Assembly (NCBI RefSeq): GCF_013391105.1
Contig: NZ_CP058335.1
Location: forward strand, 992,001 to 1,056,000
Direction: 5' to 3'
DNA length: 64,000 bases
Origin: Natronomonas salina
GTDB lineage: Archaea > Halobacteriota > Halobacteria > Halobacteriales > Haloarculaceae
Positions 57,240 to 64,000 of the stretch are shown here, in pieces; the stretch's first letter is position 1; every line of letters starts with the position of its first letter. The position numbers and the translations under genes were made by a program. The notes below the pieces were generated by a model. It worked only from the letters and a program-made list of their open reading frames with translations. It was not told where the DNA came from and made no database searches.

Positions 57240-57721
57240 GTACGCGCCTCCATCAGTTCGGTCACTTCCTCGACGCCCTCCTTCTCCTCCTCGCGGATCC
57301 CCTCCAGTACGGAGAGGAGCCGATCGCGGTCCACGCTGAACGTCACGTCGGAGCTCTCGACGGCCGCGATCAAATCGTCGTAGAACTTGTAGGCCGTCTC
57401 CTCGTTGCAGAGCTGGTCGTAGAGCACGCCGTCGAAGTCCGTGTCGGACTCGTAGCGCGCCGCCACCAGCTGCTCGATCTCCTCGTAGGCCACCGGGTCG
57501 GCGTCCAGCTCGTCGACGAGGTCCTCCAGGCGCTTGCGGTGGTCCTCGGACTCCTCGGCGGCCTCCTGGAGCAGCTCGACGATCTCGTCGCCGAGCGCCT
57601 CGTCGTCGAGGGTCTCGTAGTGCTTGTAGGCCCGCGCCTCCACGACCTCCTCAAGGACCATGCCGATCTGGAGGAGCCGCGCGAGCTGGTGGTCCGACGC
57701 GACCGGGTACGTGAGGCTCAC
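57236..57721 (-). CDS. Ferritin-like (rubrerythrin-type) protein
   Basis: A protein of about 161 residues with helical ferritin-like folds. Glu and His ligand candidates are in EEVVEARAYKHYETLDDEALGDEI and EESEDHRKRLEDLVDEL, then ARYESDTDFDGVLYDQLCNEETAYKFYDDLIAAVE. It may store iron or detoxify peroxide. GTG 57721 is the most likely start, since the 8-codon ATG frame beginning at 57744 (after a TATA-like TTATGG at 57768-57773) ends in TGA overlapping this GTG. The stop codon overlaps the DtxR start (ATGA). Alternative start GTG 57730. Confidence 0.78.
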   Translation of the reverse strand: MSLTYPVASDHQLARLLQIGMVLEEVVEARAYKHYETLDDEALGDEIVELLQEAAEESEDHRKRLEDLVDELDADPVAYEEIEQLVAARYESDTDFDGVLYDQLCNEETAYKFYDDLIAAVESSDVTFSVDRDRLLSVLEGIREEEKEGVEEVTELMEART

Positions 57722-57744
57722 GTCGACCACCTCGAGTCCATCAT
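57718..57744 (-). other. Possible leaderless 8-codon upstream ORF
   Basis: ATG 57744, ATG 57741 and six codons run to TGA 57718-57720, which overlaps GTG 57721 of the ferritin-like gene. TTATGG (57768-57773) sits 27 nt before the first ATG, so a leaderless transcript would begin on this small frame. It might control translation of the iron genes. Confidence 0.25.
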
Positions 57745-57858
57745 ACCAGCGGTTCGGTGGTCGGGAACCATAAGCGGTTCCCTCCGCCGCGTCGCCGCCC
57801 GGAGAGCTACAGACCGCGCGACCGAAAGAGCCACTGTGAGACGGTACCAATGCACAGT

Positions 57859-58365
57859 ATGGAGTTCAGACCCGCCACGACCGACGACCTCGAGGCGATT
57901 CGCGCCATCGCCCGCGACTCCTGGGAGACCGACTACCCGGACATCGTGAGCCGGGAGACCATCGACGAGGGGTTCGAGGACTGGTACGCCTCCGACGAGC
58001 TGGCGCGGGAGCTACGGGAAGGCGACGCGACGATGCTGCTCGCGGTCGAGGACGACCAGCCGGTCGGCTTCGCCCACGGCATCGTCAGCGAGGGGGTCGG
58101 CAACGTCCTCCGGCTGTACGTCCGGCCCGAAGCTCGGGGCCGGGGCGTCGGCAGCGACCTCCTCGAACGGACCGCCGAGCGGCTCGGCGACGAGGGCGCC
58201 GACCACCTCCGCGCGATGGTGCTCGAGGACAACGAGACGGGCCGCGCGTTCTACCGGTCCGCCGGTTTCGAGGCGGTCGACGACGCGGAGACGAAGATCG
58301 GCTCCGAGACACAGACCGAGTTGACCCTCGAGCGGCCGCTCAGGACGCCCGCCGAGTCCGCCTGA
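57859..58365 (+). CDS. GNAT family N-acetyltransferase
   Basis: A 168-residue acetyltransferase: MEFRPATTDDLEAIRAIARDSWE, the acetyl-CoA loop VLRLYVRPEARGRGVGSDLL, and the last motif ETGRAFYRSAGFEAVDDAE. ATG 57850 would add MHS. The acceptor substrate is unknown. It is divergent from the ferritin-like gene and convergent with sufD (58 bp between stops). Confidence 0.87.
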   Translation: MEFRPATTDDLEAIRAIARDSWETDYPDIVSRETIDEGFEDWYASDELARELREGDATMLLAVEDDQPVGFAHGIVSEGVGNVLRLYVRPEARGRGVGSDLLERTAERLGDEGADHLRAMVLEDNETGRAFYRSAGFEAVDDAETKIGSETQTELTLERPLRTPAESA

Positions 58366-58423
58366 GCCGCCGCTGGGTGGACGGTAGTTCGAAGAGAAGC
58401 GCGCGAAACAGCGGACCGCCGCG

Positions 58424-59641
58424 TTACTCCCGGGACTGCAGGCGGTCGCGGATGCGGCCGCGCAGGTCCTCGCGGAGCTCCTCGACCTCGATCTCCTCGA
58501 GGACGGGGACGTAGAAGCCCTCGACGAGCATGTTCTTCGCGAGGCGCTCGGGGAGCGCGCGGGAGGTCATGTAGAACATGTCCTCCTCGGAGACCTGCCC
58601 GACGGTGGCGCTGTGGGAGGCCTCGGTGTCGTGGTTGTTGATGATGAGCTTCGGGGAGGCGTCGGCCTCGCTCTCGTCGCTCAGCATCAGCGTGTTCTCG
58701 CGCTGGTAGGAGTTCGTGTCCCAGGCGTCGCGGCCGACGTGCTGGACGCCCTCGTAGACCGAGCGGGCCTCGTCGTCGATGACGCCGCGGGTGACGAGGT
58801 CGGCGGTCGTGTGCTCGCCGTTGTGCCAGACGCGGGCGTCGAGGTCGAAGTGCTGGTCCTCGTGGCCGTAGAAGGCGCCGACGATCTTCGACTCCGAGGA
58901 GTCGCCGTCGAGGTGGCTCTCGACGGTGGACTTCGTGAGGTGCGAGCCGATGTTGCAGTCGATCCAGCTGGCCGTCGCGTACGTGTCGACGTTCGCCTCC
59001 TTCAGCGAGTAGGTGTACGTCGTCTCGTCGAGGTCCTGGAGGTTCCCGCACTGGACGTAGCTGTTCTCGCCGGCGGCGATCTCCGTGATGCCGCTGTAGT
59101 AGCGGTTGCCGTCGACGTCATCGCCGCTCTCCTGGCGCTCGAGGATCGTGACCGAGGAGGACTCCTCGGCGACGACGAGCGTGTAGTTGAACAGCGACCG
59201 GGAGTTCATCGTCGTCCGGATCGTCACGTCCTCGGCGTCGACGCCCTCGGGGACGTGGACGACCGTGCCGGTCGTGAACAGCGCCGTCGACAGCGCCGTC
59301 AGGAAGTTGGTCTGGGGGTCGGCGACGTGGCCGAAGTGCTCCTCGAGGAGCTCCTCGTGCTCGTCGACGGCCTCCGCGAACGGGAGGACGTCGATCTCGT
59401 CGGGGCCGACCTGGTCCTTCTCCTCGGCGGCCGACAGCGGGTCGACGAGGGTCTCGTAGTCGAGGTCCTCGAGGTTCGTCCACTTGCGGCCGGGCGTCTG
59501 GATGACGTCCGGGAACGGGAGCTCCTCGAGGGCCTCGAGGGCCTCGAGGCGGATGTCGAGGAGCCACTCCGGCTCGTCGAGCTCCTCGCTGATCTGCCGG
59601 ACGGTCGCTTCGTCGATAGATGCGTGTAGCTGCGTGCTCAT
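58424..59641 (-). CDS. sufD: Fe-S cluster assembly protein SufD
   Basis: A 405-residue SufD with the SufB/D beta-helix core. Features are GRKWTNLEDLDYETLVDPL, HVPEGVDAEDVTIRTTMN and the C-terminal LIINNHDTEASHSATVGQVSEEDMFYMTSRALPERLA, including His in DTEASHSATVG that aligns with the catalytic His of SufD. It forms SufBC2D with SufB and SufC, which assembles [4Fe-4S] and [2Fe-2S] clusters. Its ATG is one base after the SufB stop codon. Confidence 0.93.
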   Translation of the reverse strand: MSTQLHASIDEATVRQISEELDEPEWLLDIRLEALEALEELPFPDVIQTPGRKWTNLEDLDYETLVDPLSAAEEKDQVGPDEIDVLPFAEAVDEHEELLEEHFGHVADPQTNFLTALSTALFTTGTVVHVPEGVDAEDVTIRTTMNSRSLFNYTLVVAEESSSVTILERQESGDDVDGNRYYSGITEIAAGENSYVQCGNLQDLDETTYTYSLKEANVDTYATASWIDCNIGSHLTKSTVESHLDGDSSESKIVGAFYGHEDQHFDLDARVWHNGEHTTADLVTRGVIDDEARSVYEGVQHVGRDAWDTNSYQRENTLMLSDESEADASPKLIINNHDTEASHSATVGQVSEEDMFYMTSRALPERLAKNMLVEGFYVPVLEEIEVEELREDLRGRIRDRLQSRE

Positions 59642-59642
59642 G

Positions 59643-61070
59643 TTAGCCGAGCGAACCCTCCATCTCCAGTTCGATGAGGCGGTTGAGTTCGACCGCGTAC
59701 TCGATGGGCAGTTCCTCCGTGATCGGCTCGATGAAGCCGGCGACGATCATCTGCTTGGCGTCGTCGTCGTCCAGGCCGCGCGACTGGAGGTAGAAGACGT
59801 CCTCGTCGCCGATCTTGCCGACGGTCGCCTCGTGGGCGACGTCGACCTTCGACTCCTCGATCTCCATGTACGGCATCGTGTCGGAGGTCGACTCGTTGTC
59901 GAACATCAGCGCGTCGCACTCGACCGCGGTGCTCGAGTTCTCGGCGCCGTCGGCGATGTGGACGAGGCCGCGGTAGTTGGTGCGGCCGCCGTCCTTGGAG
60001 ATGGACTTCGACTCGATGGTCGAGGACGTGTTCGGCGCGTTGTGGTAGACCTTCGCACCGGTGTCGATGTTCTGGCCCTCGCCGGCGAAGGCGATGGTGA
60101 TGTGGTTGTCGGTGGCGCCGGGGCCCTTGAGGATGGTCGACGGGTACAGCATCGTCGCCTTCGAGCCCATGGAGCCGGAGACCCACTCCATCGTGCCGTC
60201 CTTCTCGCAGATGGCGCGCTTGGTGTTGAGGTTGTACGTGTTCTTCGACCAGTTCTGGACGGTCGAGTACTGGACGTGGGCGCCCTCCTTGACGAACACC
60301 TCGACGCCGCCGGAGTGGAGGTTGAACGCCGAGTACTTCGGGGCCGAACAGCCCTCGATGTAGTGGACCTCGGAGTTCTCCTCGGCGATGATGAGGGTGT
60401 GCTCGAACTGGCCCATCCCCTCGCTGTTCATCCGGAAGTACGCCTGGACCGGCATGTTGACCGTGGTGTCCTCCGGGATGTAGACGAAGGAGCCGCCGGA
60501 CCAGATGGCGCCGTGCAGCGCGGCGAACTTGTTGTCGCTCGGGGGGACGCACTTCGTCATGAAGTACTCCCGGACGATCTCCTCGTGCTCCTGGACGGCC
60601 TTGTCCATGTCGCAGAAGATGACGCCCTTCTCCTCCCACTGCTCCTGCATGTTCTGGTAGACGATCTCCGACTCGTACTGGGCGCCGACGCCCGAGAGGG
60701 CGTTCTTCTCGGCCTCCGGGATGCCCAGCTTGTCGAAGGTGTCCTGGATCTCCTCGGGGAGGTCCTCCCAGTTCTCGGCGCCGCCGCGGGCCTCGATGTC
60801 CGGTCGGATGTACGGGACGATCTCGTCGATGTCGACCTCGCTGAGGTCCGGCTGGCCGGGCCAGTCGGTCGGCATCGGCATCTCCTGGAACTGCTCGAGG
60901 GCGCGGAGGCGCCGTTCGAGCATCCACTCCGGTTCGTCCTTGTCCTCCGAGATGACCCTGACGGTCTCCTCGGTGAGACCCTTCTCTGTCTGGAAGGCGG
61001 AACTCTCCTCCTTCTTGAACTCGAATCGGGCCTCGGTGTCGGTGTCTTTGATGTGGTCTTCGGAACTCAT
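59643..61070 (-). CDS. sufB: Fe-S cluster assembly protein SufB
   Basis: A 475-residue scaffold protein. Conserved elements are GVGAQYESEIVYQNMQEQWEEKGVIFCDMD, YFMTKCVPPSDNKFAALHGAIWSGGSF (Cys in TKCVPP) and CSAPKYSAFNLHSGGVEVF. The late EATVGKIGDEDVFYLQSRGL aligns with SufD. The expected C-terminal catalytic Cys and Glu are near the GCSAP and NAHSG-like loops. It transcribes after SufC with a 56-bp gap, and before SufD with one base. Confidence 0.95.
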   Translation of the reverse strand: MSSEDHIKDTDTEARFEFKKEESSAFQTEKGLTEETVRVISEDKDEPEWMLERRLRALEQFQEMPMPTDWPGQPDLSEVDIDEIVPYIRPDIEARGGAENWEDLPEEIQDTFDKLGIPEAEKNALSGVGAQYESEIVYQNMQEQWEEKGVIFCDMDKAVQEHEEIVREYFMTKCVPPSDNKFAALHGAIWSGGSFVYIPEDTTVNMPVQAYFRMNSEGMGQFEHTLIIAEENSEVHYIEGCSAPKYSAFNLHSGGVEVFVKEGAHVQYSTVQNWSKNTYNLNTKRAICEKDGTMEWVSGSMGSKATMLYPSTILKGPGATDNHITIAFAGEGQNIDTGAKVYHNAPNTSSTIESKSISKDGGRTNYRGLVHIADGAENSSTAVECDALMFDNESTSDTMPYMEIEESKVDVAHEATVGKIGDEDVFYLQSRGLDDDDAKQMIVAGFIEPITEELPIEYAVELNRLIELEMEGSLG

Positions 61071-61126
61071 TGTCTTGGTTCAGTTTACGTCCGTGTGCTT
61101 ATGAGCCTGTGCGTAACGACGGACGG

Positions 61127-62038
61127 TTACGCGGCCTCGTAGACTTCCTCGCGGACCCAGTCGTACCCCTTGTCCTCGAGCTCCTCGGCGAGCGACGCGT
61201 CGCCGCTCTTGGCGATCTCGCCGTCGATCATCACGTGGACGTGGTCGGGTTCGACGTAGTCGAGGATGCGCTGGTAGTGGGTGATCTGGAGGATGCCGGT
61301 GCCCTGCTCGTCGCGGAGGGCGTTGATGCCGTCGGAGACGTCCTGCAGGCGGTCGATGTCGAGCCCGGAGTCGATCTCGTCGAGCACGGCGATCGACGGC
61401 TCGAGGATGGCGGCCTGCAGCACCTCGTTTTGCTTCTTCTCGCCGCCGGAGAAGCCGGCGTTGAGGTAGCGGTGGGCGAACTTCTCGTCCATGTCCAGCA
61501 GCTCCATCTTCTCCTGGAGGATCTCCTGGAACTCGGCGACGCCGATCTCTCCTTCCTCGACGTCCCCCTCCATCGGCGAGGTGTCGTAGCCGGAGTCGTC
61601 GTCCTCGTCGGCTTCGGCCTCCTCCTCGTCCTCGAAGAGCTCCTCGCGCTCCTCGAGCTTGGCGTTGAGCGCCGTCCGGAGGAAGTTCACCATCGTGACC
61701 CCCTCGATCTCGGCGGGGTACTGGAAGCCGAGGAAGATGCCGAGCGCTGCGCGCTCGTTCGGCTCCAGGTCCAGCAGGTCCCAGGTCAGCTGGTCGTCGT
61801 CGATGTCGACGCCCTCGAACTCGTCCTCCTCGATGTGGAGCAGCACCTCGCCCTCGGTGACCTCGTAGGCCGGGTGGCCGGCGATGATCTTCGCCGTCGT
61901 CGACTTCCCGGAGCCGTTCGGCCCCATGAGCGCGTGGATCTCCCCCGATTTGACCTCGAGGTCGACGCCCCTGAGGATGGTCTCGCCGCCCTCCTCGGCG
62001 ACCGCTGCGTGCAGGTTCTTGATTTCGAGTGTAGCCAT
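61127..62038 (-). CDS. sufC: Fe-S assembly ATPase SufC
   Basis: A 303-residue ABC ATPase. Walker A GPNGSGKST is at residues 39-47, the ABC signature is LNAGFSGGEKKQNEVLQ, Walker B is SIAVLDEIDSGLD, and the H-loop is in QITHYQRIL. An acidic insertion of about 40 residues (DEEEAEADEDDDSGYDTSPM) lies before the signature, longer than in bacteria. It drives the SufBCD complex. ATG 62038 begins MATLEIKNLHA. Upstream, AAAATATTTTT (about 62114-62124) is a TATA candidate on the minus strand. Confidence 0.95.
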   Translation of the reverse strand: MATLEIKNLHAAVAEEGGETILRGVDLEVKSGEIHALMGPNGSGKSTTAKIIAGHPAYEVTEGEVLLHIEEDEFEGVDIDDDQLTWDLLDLEPNERAALGIFLGFQYPAEIEGVTMVNFLRTALNAKLEEREELFEDEEEAEADEDDDSGYDTSPMEGDVEEGEIGVAEFQEILQEKMELLDMDEKFAHRYLNAGFSGGEKKQNEVLQAAILEPSIAVLDEIDSGLDIDRLQDVSDGINALRDEQGTGILQITHYQRILDYVEPDHVHVMIDGEIAKSGDASLAEELEDKGYDWVREEVYEAA

Positions 62039-62249
62039 GGTCGGTCTGGGTGGACGTCGGGTCGTGACGCTGATAATGGTTTCGGGTTCGGGGTGATTTG
62101 GGTTGGTGTTCCGCAAAAATATTTTCCTCTGTGGGAACATAGCACGCCGGAACCGGAGGATGGCGGCGGTGACACCGCGGTGGATGCGGACAGGCATCGT
62201 GCAGTCACTTATACGTTCCGTGCAATCAGGACGGGAAGTAGCGCGAGTC

Positions 62250-62258
62250 TTTTTTAAG
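62250..62258 (+). promoter_or_regulatory. TATA box of histidine kinase gene
   Basis: TTTTTTAAG lies about 29 nt before ATG 62284. The plus-strand kinase and the minus-strand suf operon diverge from this 245-bp spacer. Confidence 0.55.
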
Positions 62259-62283
62259 TAAACGCCGCCATTGCGAGCCATCC

Positions 62284-64000
62284 ATGGAGTACCAGCTCTC
62301 CGTCTACCTCGTCCCGCTGGTACTCGCCGCGGCCATCTCGGCGGTCCTGGCCGGGTTCGTCTTCGCCAACCGCCGGAAGCGGACCGCGATGGGCATCCTC
62401 GGCATCCTCGTCGCCGCCGTCGTCTGGTCGGCCACCGACGCGATGCGGCTCGCGAGCGTCGACCTCTCGGCAAAACTGCTGTGGCACAACCTCCGGTTCG
62501 TCGGCTCCACGCTCGTCGTCTTCTCGGTCTTCTTCCACGCGCTCGCGTACACGAACCGCGAGAAGTGGATCACCGCCCGGACGATGGCGCTGGTCGGCTC
62601 GGTCTTCGCGGTGACCATCGCGCTCGCCTGGACCGAGAGCCTGCTCGGTCACGGCCTGATCCGCGCCGACCGGGAACTCGTCGAGGTCGGGACGCTCGTC
62701 CTCGTGGAGTTCGAGTACGGTCCCTGGTTCTACGTCAACGCCGCCTACTCCTACCTCCTGCTGGTCGTCACCGCGGGGCTCTACCTCGTCGAGTTCGTCC
62801 GCCGCACCGGGACCTACCGGCTGCAGGCCGGCGGTCTCCTGCTCGGGACCCTGGTCCCCTGGGGGATGAACGGCGTCTACCTCGCCGGCTTCTCGCCGGT
62901 CGACCTCACGGGCTTCGGCTTCACCGTCACGGGCGTCGTCTTCGTCGCCCAGCTCTACCGGTTCGAGCTCCTCGACGTCGTCCCCATCGCGCGGAGCACG
63001 GTCGTCAACCACATCGAGAACGGCTACCTCGTCGTCGACACCGAGGACCGCGTCCTCGACGTCAACGAGGCGGGCAGCGAGCTGCTCGACCGGCCGCGCG
63101 AGGAGATCATCGGCGCGACGATCGACTCGCTGTTCGTCGAGTACCCGAAGGTCACCGAGAAGTTCGGCGGCGAGACCGACGTCCGCGACGACGTCACGCT
63201 CTACCAGGACGGCGAACGCCGCGACTACGACGTCGAGATCTCGCCGGTCTACGACGACCACGACCGCCACATCGGCCGCGTCGTCCTCATCCGCGACGTC
63301 ACAGAGCAGCGCCGCCGACAGCGAACCCTCCAGAAGCGGACCGCGGCCCTCGAGCGCCAGAACGAGCGGCTCGACCAGTTCGCCGGCGTCGTCTCCCACG
63401 ACCTCCGGAACCCCGTCGCCGTCGCGAAGGGCCACCTCGAGATCGCCCGGACCGACGGCGACCCGAACAGCTTCGACCGGGTCGAGGAGGCGCTGGACCG
63501 CGTCGAGGAGATCACGAACGACGTCCTCGCGCTCGCGCGGCAGGACCAGGAGGCCGTCGAGTGCGAGCGGGTCGAACTCGCCGTCGTCGCCGAGCAGGCC
63601 TGGAAGACCGTCGACACCGGCGACGCGTCTCTGACGGTCGAGGCGTCGCGGTCCCTCTCCGCCGACCCCGGGCGGCTCCGCCGCGCCCTGGAGAACCTCT
63701 TCCGGAACAGCATCGAGCACGGCCCCGCCGACGTCTCGGTCCGCGTCGGCGGCGCCGACGGCGGCTTCTACGTCGCGGACGACGGCCCCGGCATCCCCGC
63801 GGCCGACCGCGACGACGTCTTCGACCCCGGCTACACGACGGACGACCGCGGCACCGGCTTCGGCCTCGCCATCGTCGAGGGGACCGCGGAGGCCCACGGC
63901 TGGTCGGTGGTGGCTACCGAGGGGAGCGACGGCGGCGCGCGATTCGAGTTCACCGGGGTCGAAGATGCAGCCGACGGCGACCCGGCGACCGACGGCGCGT
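62284..64000 (+). CDS. 7TM-PAS sensor histidine kinase (3' truncated)
   Basis: The open frame runs from ATG 62284 to the right edge with no stop, about 572 codons. Seven hydrophobic segments (residues about 6-230, HisKA_7TM-type) are followed by a PAS domain (about 235-345, VVDTEDRVLDVNEAGSELL), then a HisKA with the phosphorylated His372 in VVSHDLRNPVAVAK. HATPase motifs are NLFRNSIEHG (N box), VADDGPGIP (G1) and GTGFGLAIVEG (G2). The 7TM part may sense a membrane or ligand signal. No response regulator is visible within the window. Confidence 0.92.
   Translation, partial: MEYQLSVYLVPLVLAAAISAVLAGFVFANRRKRTAMGILGILVAAVVWSATDAMRLASVDLSAKLLWHNLRFVGSTLVVFSVFFHALAYTNREKWITARTMALVGSVFAVTIALAWTESLLGHGLIRADRELVEVGTLVLVEFEYGPWFYVNAAYSYLLLVVTAGLYLVEFVRRTGTYRLQAGGLLLGTLVPWGMNGVYLAGFSPVDLTGFGFTVTGVVFVAQLYRFELLDVVPIARSTVVNHIENGYLVVDTEDRVLDVNEAGSELLDRPREEIIGATIDSLFVEYPKVTEKFGGETDVRDDVTLYQDGERRDYDVEISPVYDDHDRHIGRVVLIRDVTEQRRRQRTLQKRTAALERQNERLDQFAGVVSHDLRNPVAVAKGHLEIARTDGDPNSFDRVEEALDRVEEITNDVLALARQDQEAVECERVELAVVAEQAWKTVDTGDASLTVEASRSLSADPGRLRRALENLFRNSIEHGPADVSVRVGGADGGFYVADDGPGIPAADRDDVFDPGYTTDDRGTGFGLAIVEGTAEAHGWSVVATEGSDGGARFEFTGVEDAADGDPATDGA

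Overview
The window is a GC-rich chromosomal segment of a halophilic archaeon. Its proteins are rich in Asp and Glu. The genes are archaeal: ribosomal proteins L44e and S27e, aIF2-alpha, Nop10, archaeal NAC, transcription factor S, diphthamide synthetase, halocyanin and PAC2. Many neighbours belong to families known almost only from Halobacteria. Most promoters have a TATA-like box about 25-30 nt before the start codon, as in leaderless haloarchaeal transcripts. The genus cannot be fixed from sequence reading alone. I see no provirus, CRISPR array or intact insertion sequence.

Layout. 1-9.5 kb: end of an unidentified gene, a Zn-ribbon HTH protein, a sugar nucleotidyltransferase, Dph6, a DUF373 membrane protein, SppA, the PUA-NAC-TrmI cluster, a threonine synthase-like protein lacking the PLP lysine, and a flavin amine-oxidase-like protein. 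9.5-16 kb: a phosphoesterase, a winged-helix regulator, a membrane-anchored propeller-like protein, a membrane J-domain protein, and the operon L44e-S27e-aIF2a-Nop10-PAC2. 16-20 kb: DUF2298 membrane protein, GT2 glycosyltransferase and GtrA protein, then initiator tRNA-Met. 20-26 kb: Hpt, a pilin-like protein, CoaBC, a short TrxR-like flavoprotein, an ArsA/Get3 ATPase and a halocyanin. 25.7-26.2 kb: two inverted copies of a hairpin-array repeat; a third copy lies at 38.0 kb. 26-38 kb: PAPS-reductase-like protein with an operator-like palindrome, YjdF-like membrane protein, RDD and DUF2071 proteins, FAD-Rieske fusion, PRC-barrel protein, XPF-type nuclease, glutaredoxin, TrxR-like protein, and an AbrB-PhoU regulator. 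38-50 kb: a frameshifted DUF7528-like gene, LEA-2 protein, small haloarchaeal proteins, nitrilase, aldehyde dehydrogenase, a frameshifted DUF5787-like gene, MFS and LysE transporters, TFS and an HD protein. 50-64 kb: GNAT proteins, a CrtC/AttH-like protein, a large membrane-tethered transcription regulator, tRNA-Gln, a DtxR regulator with a ferritin-like protein, sufCBD, and a truncated 7TM-PAS histidine kinase.

How the genes work together. The clearest functional groups are: translation and RNA processing (L44e operon, PUA-NAC-TrmI, tRNAs, Dph6); surface glycan or lipid assembly (nucleotidyltransferase, DUF2298, GT2, GtrA); iron and redox (sufCBD, ferritin-like protein plus DtxR, glutaredoxin, TrxR-like proteins, halocyanin, Rieske fusion); and signalling (tethered winged-helix regulator, AbrB-PhoU protein, histidine kinase).

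The most unusual observations are four. First, the repeat family is built of hairpins with a fixed 11-nt tip and compensatory stem changes. Second, an 811-residue tethered regulator has a Thr-rich ectodomain of more than 500 residues. Third, a threonine synthase homologue has Thr at the PLP-lysine position. Fourth, a perfect 7-4-7 palindrome lies at the start of the PAPS-reductase-like gene. Two genes carry apparent single-base frameshifts, which may be real or sequencing errors.
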